From the NCBI RefSeq assembly GCF_041146795.1, contig NC_135179.1, positions 12,576,047-12,640,046 of the forward strand: DNA of 64,000 bases, in the 5' to 3' direction. The notes beneath the pieces were generated by a model. The model had not been told where the DNA came from, ran no database searches, and saw only the letters and a program-made list of their open reading frames with translations. Both the position numbers and the translations under genes were made by a program. Within the stretch, counting starts at the first letter, position 1; each line of letters opens with the position of its first letter. This stretch comes from Maylandia zebra (Eukaryota > Chordata > Actinopteri > Cichliformes > Cichlidae). Positions 1 to 16,900 of the stretch are shown here, one piece after another.

Positions 1-112
1 CTGGCCACATAGCGCTGATATTCACTGCACATGCCCATATTAACTTTTTCCAGCCAGGTGTTTTCCTTTTCCCATTCTTCCCTTTCTCTGAGGGGAACAA
101 ATATTGCTGCTC

Positions 113-794
113 TAATGCTGGGCTCACACTGTGCGATTTTTGGCCCATTTTGAGACGATTTTTGAGTCGTGCGACGGTTTTGGCGATCGGCCCGATTTTG
201 GCCTTCATCGTGCGTCGTGTAGTATACGTGGGGTAACGAGAAGTGATTAACACCTCACGACCAGCTCCCGATCATCAATCGCTCGTGAGGGTGTCACCAC
301 AGCCGCTCACACTGCTCACGCGCAAACACGTAAACGTCGGTGAAAAAGACGTTGCAGCACGGCTGTGCAGCGTGTGATCTGGACACAAGCGATGGAGGCA
401 CAACTTGTAGAACTTTGGAAAGCTCATCCGAGCCTTTTCGATGTGGCATCACAAAATTATCACAACCACAACAACCGTGAAAATAGTTGGATTTACACTG
501 CTGCTCATTCACAGCTGCCTGATCATGTTTTTCATTAGCAATTTAGCAAAGTTGATGGTGGTGGTGTGTCTGTGTGAGTGAAAGACTGAGAGAGCGAGCG
601 ACAGATTGTCTGTTATAACCTTCATGTTATGGAGGCACAGTGTGAGCTCTCAGGTCGCATCAGAGCATCGGGCGGTATAGTGTGAGACCTGCATCGTGAC
701 CTACCAACTTCTAACCCCTGCGAGTCAATCGTGCAGTTTGAGCAGGAGCTGAATAACGTGACTGAAAAAATCGCACAGTGTCTGCCCAGCTTTA
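113..794. mobile_element. Non-autonomous DNA transposon (MITE-like) with terminal inverted repeats
   Basis: The left end (from 113, taatgctggg, followed by an ACACTGTGCGATTTTT stretch) matches the reverse complement of the right end (about 766-794, AAAAAATCGCACAGTGT...CCCAGC). The inverted repeats are about 28-30 bp with a few mismatches. No transposase can be read inside; the open frames there are short and on opposite strands. The flanks read TAA on the left and TTA on the right, so a target duplication is not clean, and the superfamily (PIF/Harbinger or hAT) is uncertain. It lies upstream of the first visible htra1 exon, probably in an intron. Confidence 0.6.
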
Positions 795-1069
795 GGTGTA
801 CTGTCGTCCGAGACTTGCACCGCAGTGTCGGCGTTTGTTTCCCTGTTGGCCATGCTTCTTGTTGTGGTCATCTGTTGTCTTCCGGTATTTTCTCCGTAAG
901 CGACCTTTCCTCGACCAATGAGATGAGCGGTAATCTGAATTGTCATACTCGAATTGTCATAAGTGTGCTGTCAGCTCATTGGTCACAAAGCAGGAGAGGG
1001 GCTGGGAATTATGTTTTCAAACAAAGCGTTAATTCCATTAAAAGTTATAGGCCACTTTTGATTCTCACT

Positions 1070-1156
1070 GTATTACGGGACAAAGTGCGTCCCTTATTAG
1101 CTCAATACGGGACGTGTGCTTTTGTTTTGTTTTAAGGGACGGTTGGCAACCCTAGT
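1070..1156. repeat. Probable hAT-type terminal fragment
   Basis: The stretch with repeated tacggga motifs ends in ggacggttggcaaccctag, whose reverse complement begins TAGGGTTGCC. That resembles a common teleost hAT terminus. A matching opposite end was not found, so this looks like a solo or truncated end. From 1157 to 2131 nothing else was recognised except a TG-rich microsatellite near 1750-1785; the stretch is most likely intron of the HtrA1 gene. Confidence 0.35.
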
Positions 1157-2110
1157 TGGCACACATTTGCCATTAGGAATCATTTCTCAGCCGAGCTGCA
1201 CTTTCAAATAAGCCTTTCATCGTGATTATCAGTATTTTAGGTTGTTTGGCATAAATTTCCCTTCCCCTGTGGTTTTAAAGTGGTAATTGTTTTTGTGTGG
1301 GAGCAGGACCATGCTGCATTGAGTGGGTTATGTTTAGAAGACTTGCAGTTTAGCTGTAATTCTTTTTCTGCTGTCCACTTATAAAACACCTGATCACGAG
1401 AAATGCTCAGCAGAGCGACTGCAAATGAAGCAACACTGAACTTGTGATTTTCTTTCAGAGTTACTTTTTTACATATTACTCAACTTTACATGGAGGATGT
1501 CGAGGGAGCAAAGAAATATAGTTTAGTTTTAAAGTGAATGCATTAAGTTAGTATAAGAATAGCTGAATAAGTTTAACTGCATCACTTGTTTTGTTTTCTG
1601 TTATTCTGTGCATAACTTGTAACTGAAAAGATGCAAAGATAAAAGTTAAAAATAGCAGATGACAGAGTAGCGTAGGCTAAATGTAGATGCTAGTTTCACA
1701 AATGATTCCCTATTCCTTTTATGGAGTCTGTCAAATGGCTAGAAAAATATCTGTGTGTGTGTGTCTGTGTGTGTGTGTTGGGGGGAGGGGGGTTCAAGAC
1801 TATAACTCTACAGTAAGCTTATTGCGCAGAGAGACTGGACAGAAACGTTAGCATGTTTACGTTTGCTGCTAAAATGCTAATACGCATATTAGCACAAAAC
1901 ACAAAAGGTGCTGGAAGTGTTATTAGATTTTGCAGCATATTTGGCCATAAAGTCAGGTAATCACTAAAAGGAATGCAAATTATTCTGAGACATGAGTGGA
2001 CTAGTTTGCAGACCATACTGTTGAGCTGACGTTGCGCCTCTAAACCCTATCCTATCAATGCTAAAGAAATGCTTTCTTTACCTGCAAGCCTCCAAATATA
2101 AACATACTGA

Positions 2111-6426
<4,316 letters not shown>

Positions 6427-6932
6427 CCCTCCAGAAATCACACCACAGTTGCTGGAGCTAGCTTTTACTTATCACCAGTGGACCTTATATCGGAGGGGTT
6501 TTTTACTGACGCACCCTCTCCCTGTGGCCAAAGGCCGGTGGTGCCTCACATCCAGGAAAATTCTGGCATTGCCTTGAAAGGAATGACTGTACGGATGCTT
6601 TAAAAGCAGCGCTGTACTATGTTTTCCCTGTGTGTTCTCATGTTTAGACTTTAATGCTTTGATCAAAGCTACTACTGTGTGTTCTTAAACCTTAAAAAAA
6701 TAGTCATTGGCATAGTGTTTTCACCTGCTTACTCGTTTTGTTGTTGTTGTTGTTGTTTTTTTAATGTACTGTTGCTCAGTCAGGCTGACTGAAATTTGAA
6801 GCAATTTTAAGCGACTTGCTGAGCAAATCATATTTGTAAAATTGTTGTTTTCTAAACTCCCCCCCCTTTTTTTTTAAAGTACTGTAGAAATACTTTGTTG
6901 TTTATGTGATGTATACTGGAGAAGAAAATAAA
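6427..6932 (+). other. htra1: 3' UTR of htra1 with polyadenylation signal
   Basis: After the TGA there is an AT-rich untranslated stretch with a TTG-repeat run near 6738-6758. It ends with a canonical AATAAA at 6927-6932, followed by a GT/T-rich stretch, so cleavage should fall around 6945-6960. The end point given is the signal, not a mapped cleavage site. Confidence 0.7.
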
Positions 6933-7027
6933 GGTTTTTTACCTCCATTTGCTTTGACACTCTGCTTACTGCCTTTTAAAAAATGCTCTTTCCAGCTCTC
7001 TTTCATTCAGTTTAATACACACATAAA

Positions 7028-7070
7028 CAGTGTTGGCCAAGTTACTTGAAAAAAGTAATCAGTAACTAAT
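7028..7070. repeat. Solo hAT-type terminus, same family as the element at 28571-29584
   Basis: This stretch begins CAGTGTTGGCCAAGTTACTT and continues through GAAAAAAGTAATCAGTAACT. It is nearly identical to the reverse complement of the right end of the complete element at 28571-29584. The rest of an element is not present here, so it is a truncated copy. Between 7071 and about 9100 nothing else was recognised. Confidence 0.7.
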
Positions 7071-9105
7071 TTCTCTCGTGCATATGCACACAGAAAGAGG
7101 GACATGGAGCGTGTTGGGATCTGGTTTAAATTTGCTTTTATTGCCTTCATATGGGCTTGATAGTGGTCTGGTGTGATTGTTGGGACAGGGTCTCCACAGA
7201 CTGACCTCAGAGACAGGAGTGCGAGCCAAACTGAGATCCGACCCATGATGCAGTGGTCACAGATGTGGGGCTCGCATAAATACATTTAATGTTTTGGTGG
7301 AGATTTTTTGTTTACCACATATAGTGAAGTAAACCTCATGAGACCTGCAACTGCAGCTTCAAGCTATACAATACAAAGTCAAACGCACCGTCTATTATGC
7401 TGCATGTATTAGAAGATAAAATTGCACTTTAACAGCTTTACGAGTAAGTCTAAATGACAGTAGAACATATTTTGTCATGCAGTGGTCGGCTTCCTAGTTT
7501 TTACTTTTAAATTGCAGACCATGTGTCCAATAGCTTGTGGAGCTTTATCTCGCCAACTGCCCAATTTTCCATTTACACAAAGCACATGGAAGCTATATTA
7601 CAAAGTCATCCTTTCAAATGTCAAGTAGCCCAAAGGTGTATAACGTAATTAAACATTATTTAAATGACATAATGGACATTTTAATACATTTGATAATGAC
7701 ATATACTACATTTATAAGCACTAAGCAGTGTTGCTGCCATCTCATGGATTTGTCTCAGTGTTGCAGTCTGTCGTTCTAGTTTAAAAATCCAACTTTGCTG
7801 TGAACATTTTGGACAGATGTTACACTCAGCATTGAAATTCAATGTCTGCATTTCACTTGGCGATGCCACAGGTTTGTGACTCACTTGCTCCAAGACTGCA
7901 AAACATCCAGAGGTTACAGAATACATACGGTGCATTTGAATGAGCTGTAAAGTTTGCTCGTTAATGAAGTCATGACTGCCAGATTGCCAAGACCTGAGCT
8001 CAGAACCATCAGTCAAACATGGTCGTATTACCTCACCACCTCTGGGCTTTTGATGTGGACTGACTGTCTCTTTTCTGGCCCAAATACATACAAATGTTTG
8101 TATGTTTAACTGTAATTAGGTTTCATCTATCAGCCTCTTAATGATCAACCATGTTATGTTTGTCCAAATGTTACAAAAATAATCACGGGAAACAAAGTGA
8201 CTAAACATTTGGCTAATTGTGGTCTATGAATCCTCCGATAAACTAAAAAATATGTCAGTGTATTATGTTGACAGTTTGTAGTTTATATCAGGAGATTAAT
8301 TAGTGTGACAGCTGTTTCCCAATCACAATATTATATTAACACTATTTGTGTTATTTACTTTTTTCATTAAGTGAAATGGGTGGGATCCATCTGAAATTCA
8401 AACATTTCAGGCGGATCCTGTGGGAAATTAGTGTCTTGCTGTTTCTGAACTGAGGCCAGCCATTTCCACAAAAGATTTTCATGCTTTTAAGGAGATGTTG
8501 TGAGGTTTGTTCTGGATGAGTAATGCTCAGTTCAGTGTTGATACAGTTGGGACCACTTGGCCCTGAAGACCCAGGCTGTTGGAACGAACTATGTATTCAT
8601 TTGACACCATCTGTGCCCCAGGCTAGTGCCAGCGTGGGTGATATATACATGATTTCTGTTTACAGTATGTTGGATGTGTTTAAAAATTCACTCCACTGGG
8701 TATAGAACAATCAGATTTGGCAGCATACAACAACATTTATATTGATCGTGTAAGATATTATGTTATGCTAAGAAAACAACTAGAAGAATTTAAGTAACAT
8801 AACACTCTTCCATGTGTCTGATATGAAAATCAAGATAAAAATACTGTGAAAATTGGAATTCTTCCTGTTTGGATGTATTACCTTAAGTATCCTAATTTGA
8901 AGTAATTACAGAAGATTGTTTTTCCTGGATTAAAGCATTGGCTCTTTCAAATATATTTTTTTAATTTTCTCACTTAAATCTAAGTGTGTGTAGCCATCAT
9001 GTGCCTTTTTGTTTGAGACATAATTGCAAGTGGCCCCATTAAAACACATCCTCAACACAACGAACTTTTACATTTGGGTCCAAAAAATAAAATTAAAAAG
9101 GCTCA

Positions 9106-9365
9106 GCAGTGCTGTGCAAAAGTCTCGAGCCACTACTCTTTTCTTCATGAGTTCTTCAGGCTATTTGAAGGTCTTTCAAACATAAAAGGGCAGGGAACAG
9201 CCAGTGTTTATCTTCATATATTAGACAACTTTGCATACCTCAACATGGTGTCAAGGGTGTCCTAAAAAATTGATAAAGCTGGATAAGTGGAGGACAAAAG
9301 AAATAGCTGGCCTAAAAACTGCCTACATTAAATGAACAGTAACTGAAAGTCATGTCCTTAAGAAA
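9106..9365. mobile_element. Probable Tc1/mariner relic
   Basis: Begins with CAGTGCTGTGCAAAAGTCTC, which resembles a terminus of a teleost Tc1/mariner family. The following bases are degenerate and no transposase frame survives. The right boundary is a guess. From here to the wapl promoter (9366-9880) nothing else is seen. Confidence 0.35.
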
Positions 9366-9879
9366 TAGGAAACAATATTTAAGCAAAGACCAGACACAGC
9401 AACCCGGCGGTGTTAATGATCTTGTCAAAATGTATCACAATATGAATGCAGACCTGCCTTGCAATACTGAAAAGCATCTGTTTAATGAAAAATAACTGTT
9501 TAATTTTGCAGCATAAAAACAATCCAAACTCACTGCTAATGTAGTAAAACATACTTGCATGGAAAAACACACAAATATAAATGAGAGGTGGAATTTACAC
9601 AGTATTGCATGTGTAAAGGGTTTCATTAGAAGATTAGATTCGGAAATTAGACCCTTTAAGCTGTTCACAAATGTATAAATTGAGTGGACCGATGCAAATA
9701 TTGAGTGACCATTTTTTAATATTGCATCTGTTCTTTCCCAAAGAAGGTCTATGGATAGAACTAATGCCGATCACGGCCGTTCATTTAGCTTCTCTTTGGC
9801 ACGTCTTCAAGTTCAACCCAACTAATGTGGTCCTCTTGCGCCCCCTATTGTTTGTTTTGGTTTAATTTTTAAACCAATC

Positions 9880-10272
9880 GAAGTCGCGTTTGCTCACAAA
9901 GTCTCAACGCACAGGAAACCTTTCCTGTTGCTGGTTGGTCGATTGCCTTCGACCAGCCCTTTACATGAGGGTCTTGCCAAGCATCGAGGAGGGAGGGGAT
10001 ATTTTAATGGCCGTCCGTAGCACTACAAAATGCAAAAAGTCCGGATTATCTACCATATATAGACTGTTACAGGCACCGATGCGTTAAGTACGCATTTCTG
10101 TGTTGATAAGCATCGCTGCGTGGACATATTCGGAATAGAGATGTCTTTGTAATGGTTTTTGTACTCTGCTGAGCGGACTTTACCCGCTTGATTTGTGTGC
10201 GAGTGGGAAATCAGGCCTAGCCGGCTGGCTAAAAAAACAAGCGGACGGTTAGCCTTTCGCTGGAGTTAAAAG
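9880..10272 (+). promoter_or_regulatory. Likely wapl promoter and non-coding first exon
   Basis: The stretch has more CpG than its surroundings and ends in a good donor, AAAAG|GTAACA, with the last exon base at 10272. The next acceptor (CACAG at 10887-10891) opens the exon holding the wapl start codon, with only 26 untranslated bases before the ATG. A separate 5' non-coding exon upstream is therefore expected. A TATATATA-like string lies near 10056-10061. The transcription start cannot be fixed from sequence, so the left limit is approximate. Confidence 0.45.
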
Positions 10273-10917
10273 GTAACACTGCATTATTACTCATTTGTAA
10301 TTACGGACGATTTCTGCACCATAGTATTTCCATTCAGACCATTACGTCAAAAGACTAAAACTTGTTTCAAACGCAAGGTTTCTGACATTTGAGGCAGCCA
10401 GGTGAGAAATGTAAACAGACTTACGTTAGCATAGTTAGCCATGTTAAGCTAATGGCTAGTGGCTAACTTTATAGTAGTTAACTTTACAAACAAGGGCTGA
10501 CTGAGCTAGAGTTAACACAGTACTTAGCTGTCCTGTAAGTATGTGCTGATAGGTAAAGAGTTTCAAATTGTATTAAAGTTGCTCTAAATCGTTCACGCTT
10601 TCTGTCGTATTGCTCACATTTACCGATGATGGTTTGGAAAGCTATACCGCTTGAGCTAGCTATGCTAACTTTGTGCGCTACCAGCCAACAGCTGAAACAT
10701 AACTTAGCCGGATTAATATAAATAACATTCCCCAAACCACTCATGACGATTACAGCCTGTTTTTGTTTTATGTTTTTTTTTTAAACACTCCTTTGCTAAG
10801 TCGTTCGTATCAATTTAAGTGCGCAGATTATAATGTTCTTGATGATCTATTGGTATAGTAAATGTTTTATTGTCTCTGCTGCTGTTCACAGGGAATATGT
10901 AACATAGAGCAGCCAAC

Positions 10918-13900
10918 ATGACATCCAGATTCGGCAAAACGTACAACCGCAAAGGTGGGGAGGCTAACTCGAAATTTGAGGAGGTCTTTTCCAATAAAAA
11001 GCCCACTCTGACCACCAAATGGGGGGAGACCACCTACAAGGCTCAGCTCGGAGCCAAACGGCCTTTGTTAAAACCTGACGTTTCTGAGGTCCCCAAAAGG
11101 CCCAGGCTTGAGGACAGTGATAGTGAGGAAGACCCGTTTGGCTTTGACAGTGATGAAGAGTCCAAGACTGTAACCTCCCACAACGTGTCGCAGGCAAAAG
11201 TTGCTGAAGGGGAGGTGATGAAGACCACCACAGTGCAAAGCACTGGGACAGCCGCTGTTGTGACTTATGCACAGTCCTCTGCATGTTCAACAGCCACATT
11301 CACGAGTAAGTTTTCATTTTTTTCCATGCACTTTTTTAAACTCCTTATCCAAATTTATTTTAACCTGCTTATTTAAGTTTTACAGTGATTTCTAACTATT
11401 ATAGAAGCATAGTAGTTCCTGTCTTTTGTTTAAACAAACCTGCATTTATCTTCTCTTTTGTTCAAAGGCAAACAAAAAACAGAGGAGAAGGTAGGTAAAA
11501 ATAACCAGCCGTGGTACAAAAGTGAATCACAGAGCAGCCAGAAACCTGCATGGGGGACCTCTTTGTCAAGCACAGTCCTCTCTGATGATCAGAACTTCTC
11601 CCAGAGGTCCACCTCCTCCTCTCCTAATATAGACACATCTGTTAAACTGTTCACTGATGTGCCAGGTGGTAGCAGGGACTTCCAATCCTCATCTTCTTGT
11701 GATGGCTTGCTGTCAGATGAAATGAAAGGTGCAGAGGTGGAGCCTTCAGCGGAGGCCCCACCAGAGCCAGTGGACAATATTCCCCCTTCCCCATTTACCC
11801 TGAGGGCCTCAAATTGCAAAAAATACCAGCGGCCAGGCCGTCCTGACAAATCATCGTCTGAACTTGCAGAAAGTAACAGCAACAAGTCCACTGATGGTGC
11901 AAGTGCCCAAGATAAGCCCAACAGTGCCCTTTCTGCTGGTGCAAGTAGTACTGCTGCCAGTGCTAAAACAGCAGCCAAGCCTGTGGGAAGGGGTGGTGGG
12001 AGGGTACGGGACTACACGGTTCTCCACCCTTCCTGCCTGTCAGTGTGCAATGTCACCATCCAGGACTCAATGGAGCGGAGCATTGACGAACTGGTCAGCC
12101 TCGCTCCCCCAGCTGACCTTGGAGAAGCAGGGCAGATGAAGAAGAAATCAGATACACCACCACCCAAACCTACTAGGTAAGGCTGATAGTTCTGTGTCTT
12201 AAAAGCCACATTGCAGGGAGAATTCTCAAAATACTATGTTCTGAATTCTTATTTAAACAATTGTAGCCTATCCACCATTGCTAATTACATGGATGGGTGA
12301 CTTGAGTATATTTTCTTGTGTCATTCAAGATTTTGTTTTTGTAGTAAATATTTTCAGGTTAAATATTTATTACCGTGTATACACGATACCATAAGGCAGC
12401 CATCATGTGGTAGGTTAGTAATTTAAATATAATAATACATACTACCTTATATCTTACTTCATTGTGTGCTCATACACACTTTGCTTTATCTCTCACTAGT
12501 ACTGGGTCTTATAAAAATGTCATTCATTCATATTCTGAGGAACAAAGTGCAGACGCTACTGAAGTTCAGGTTTAATAAAGATTTCCTTGGCACTTAGATT
12601 ATGCTTTCATGTATCGTATTGTTATACAGTATTGGCCAGACTTTTGCTCTGAAAGAATGTGCTTTACCTTGATGTGTCCCTGGCTTTAAAATTCAAAGTT
12701 TCGGGTCATACTTTGAAGTTTGATATGTTCTTGCGCTTTCATTTCATTGCTTTTGAGAGGCAGGTCAGATTGAATCACCAGTGGCAAGAGAGGCAGCAGG
12801 GAGTGAACCTTTAGTTTGTTAGATTAATGTTAAATCCCCTCTAACAAGTCAAAATGGCAGATGGTGGCAAAAATGTGTGCTCTGTCTGTGTCATTGTGTG
12901 TGTGATCTCATCTCATGTCAGCCATTTATACGGAATTAACTTGATAAGAATTATTTTTAAACTAAACTATTGACATCAACTATTTGGAGAAACGTGCATT
13001 AGTGTTTGTTCTATATTGTAAAGTCTACAGTTTTTTAGATGTCTCTAAACAGTAACATTTATTGACAAAAAAGCTTTCTATTCACTCAGCTAAGTAATTT
13101 TAGGCACCCACTTTGAAATCCCATTTTCTTTTCTTTGTTTCTACAAAAGAGTTTTTTCTTTGTCCTGCTTCAGTTTCTATCTCCTTTGAAAAATCCCATA
13201 AGGCACAATACTTCAAAACAAAATAATCTAAAAAAAAAAAAATTCTTCTTGTTTGTAGGTTCAGACCCACACAGACAAAGACCAAGAAGACCAAGACCGA
13301 GACCAAGCTAGAGTTCTTTGGCTTTGAGGACAAAGAGGACCAGGAGGGGGAGGAGGGTTCAGAAGCTGGCAAGAGTAGCTACAAGATCAAGTACTTTGGC
13401 TTTGATGACCTGAGTGAGAGTGACAGTGATGATGAGAGCTCCCAAGCCAAAGAAAAGAAGGCCAGGAAGGCAGCCGCAGCCTTAGCTGCTTTGAGCTCCA
13501 GCGTGGATAGCCCTCATACCAGTGACTCTCAAGACAGTCATGCTAGCAGTAATACAGGTAAAAGCAGTCCTTAAAAACAGATCTGGTGTTGGTGTAATTG
13601 TCATTTTATTGCATGATCCAATGTAACGACATAAACTTCAAACCTCTCTTTAAATTAGAAGTGCTTGGATGACCCACTTTGGTTAATATTCCATCCATTT
13701 ACAAACTCGTGCTTTTTTTTTTTTTTCCCCTTTAATCATCAACAATCTGGTTTATCCAGCAGATGCCTTTGACTTTTCCGATGACTCAAGTCCTGGTGGT
13801 ACCGAGGGCCAGAAAGCACGCTCAGGGAAGCCAAGTGACAAATCCAAGGACGTCGGCAGTGGACTGAAAAAGATTTTCAGTGGACCCAAAAAGGTATTTA

Positions 13901-16900
13901 AGCATGTTTTAAAATTGGCCGTGTGTTTCTTGGCTCGCTTTTCAACCAAATGTTTTCTTTGTCCTGTGCCATCCAGTGTCTTTGAATATTTGCCCATGAG
14001 ACTTTTTTTTTTTTTTTTTTTTTTAACAACTGCATAGACAAGGGATAGGCACAAACCTTTTAACTGCAGTCTGATCAATCTAAGTGTCTCAGTACAAGTC
14101 ATCTAGCACTTTTGATGACCTTACTCCTGACCAGGGTTTAAAGCAGGTCTGACACGTCTTGGCTTATTGATGTTTAGATGACATTTACATAACAGAATGC
14201 CCAGCTTGTCTGAAAATAGCCTGAGATAACGAGAGTGAGGAGAGCATCAGAGAAAAATAGAGCAAGTGGGCGGGTAAGAGGCTCGACTGAAAACTAAATT
14301 TATATGGTTGTCATTTTATGTAATCCAATTCTGTGATTCAGCAGTGATGCAGGTTAGAACTACAGTCAGAGACTTAAGGCATTGAACTGTGATGCCCAGG
14401 GAATAACTTTTGACAGCCGTCTCATTTGAATCCCATAAATGTGCGTTCAGTAGCATGCATGGGTTTCCACTTTGAAGGGGATTTGGATATTACCTCTTCA
14501 TCAGGCACATATTTTCTCATAACTCTGCTTTGATTTGTAATGCTGTGCTGTTTTGTGTAATGCCCACATTTTCTCTCTTTATCTAGATCATGTTTTGAAG
14601 TGGCTTTGGGTTATTTGTAGTCTGTCTTACTAATTCTGTGTAGTTATTCTTTCTACTTCCTCAGCAAAACTTCCTACATTGTCTTTGTACGATATAATTG
14701 AGTTTCACAATCTGTCATTTTCAGGAAATGTTTTGTGCTGCTTGGGGAGTGTTGTGTTCTACACTGAGGCTGCTGTTGTCTTAGTCTATCAACATGAATT
14801 CAGCATGCAGTGTTTATGGGTTCAGTTCTGCTCATTTACAGCTGGAACGTGGTATTCTTTAGAGAATAAAATATTGGCATATAGGTTGTTGTTGTAATTT
14901 TTTTAATTTATTTTTTTTAAACTGTCATCACTGAAATGCACCAATCTGAAAGCACCATCAGTATTTTCTTATGCCAGCTGTTAGTAATCACTAAATATGT
15001 GTATCCGTTTAGTTAACTGACAAATTTTTAAGTTCTTGCTGTGTTTCAGTCTCCTGCTAAAGCTGTGTACAATGCTCGCCACTGGAACCAGCACGAACCT
15101 GAAGAAATGCCTGTGCCTCCAGTCTCTCGATCTCAGACTGCTCCGGTAAGATACTGTATTTTGCCTGTAGACTGTAGACTGTTAGTAAAAGATGGACAGA
15201 ATGTGGCATCATCTATTAGCTTCTTAAACCTGCATTTTGAAGCCATAATATTTGTGTTTTAGCTGCTGGTATGTTGACTTTGTTGATGTAGAGACCATAT
15301 TTAGGCCAGTTGGTGGGGTGCTAAATCATCAGCTGATCCTAGCAAAGCACAAACACGGGTATCTGCTTATTAACAGAATTATAATACTTGAATTTCAGTC
15401 ACTGAAACTGAATATCAAACTTTTCGGATGGGCTGTGCCACCTGGCAAGCCATATTACTCATCAGATAAGTACATTAAAAATGCTTCAAAAGTTCAGTCT
15501 AGTCCAGTTGAGTACTGAAGGTAAAGTATTGCACAAAATCCACTGTAGCTAATGTTAGCACGCCTTTCAGTTTTAAGCTATAATAAAATGTCAATGTGAG
15601 CTATTAAAAAATCAGATATTATGGGGGAGGAAGTTGGCTATGTAGACTAAATCTGTTCTTTGTGCCAGGTGTTCTTTTCATGGCTGAAGCTAGGCATTTT
15701 AAAATACCACAAGTCAATCACACATTGATTAATTTTGGAGCCAAACTCAAATTGCTATAAGAGAAGCCACAGTTTTTTTTTCCCTCGTCTTAATTTTTCA
15801 GCAAGGTTACTGCTTGGTTTACTTGTCAGGAACTGGAACAAAAATGTAAATCTGTCATTGTGAGTAAAGAGTGTATTTGTATGTTTAAAGTTCTCATTAG
15901 GGTGTATACATTCATTTTGCACAGAGAGGGTAAACACTATTACTGGGTTATTATGTAAAGAAAATGCTATTAACTAGTGCCATTTATTTGTGTTTGTGTT
16001 CTTAATGTCCACATATTAGGATACTGTTTACTGGTCTCTTAGTAGTCAACAATTTCTGTATTAATTGCTCTAATTAGTATTGCTGTTCAAGTGAAATTAC
16101 TTTTCCAGGCAAGTGAAGTTTGCTTGTATGTTTTGTATTGAATTACCCCAATGGAAATAATGTTTGTTTAGAGACTAGCTAATCAGACTCTGGCGACTGG
16201 GATTTAAAAGTTATTGTTAACTTTGCACTACCTCGTCTGACATCTGTTAACAGCACTTATTAAAGACTTGTGTGGTTAACAGACTGTTCAGCTGTGGTAA
16301 ATCTTGTGGACATGTCATTAAACAGATTTTGTTGCTTTGGTATGAGCCCCGTTTCTCAGCTTCATTTTTGTCCTTAGGCTATTTTATCGAGCAGCAGCAA
16401 GGACAGCAACTCCCATAAAGATGACGGCTTGTTCAAAGCTCCTCCACCGCCACCCAAAGTCATTAAGTCAGAGACCATCCCCACACGACTCAACCAGGAT
16501 ATTGTCACAGCACTCAAATGCAGAAAAGAAGACAAGGAGGTGAGTCCAGGTTACACAGATTTGCTGAGTAACAGCAGTTGTTAGATAAATCTTTCTGATC
16601 AGTTTTTACTTCACATTTTGTTTGCTTGCCAGTATGAATTACCCCTAGCCCCCCCTTTCCCCCCCTTCCTTTTTAAACACTCAGCCAGTGAAGGGTTGGC
16701 ATTCATTTGATGTGTGCCAGTGCTACTCCCATACAGCTTGTGTCATTTACAGATGGGCCTTCTGGCCCCAGATCAGGCTGTTAGCCACAGATCCCCTGAG
16801 GTTAAATGGCTTCAGCTACACTAAGCTGTCACCACACACTGATTCTGTTATAAACCCAGGTCCTCCATCCTGTGTCGTGCTGAGCCCCCTCACAGTGTGA

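Noticed and set aside
11589..11978. 129-codon minus-strand open frame opposite wapl exon 11468-12176
   Set aside because: Shadow of a GC-richer Ser-coding exon; the + strand frame is clearly WAPL.
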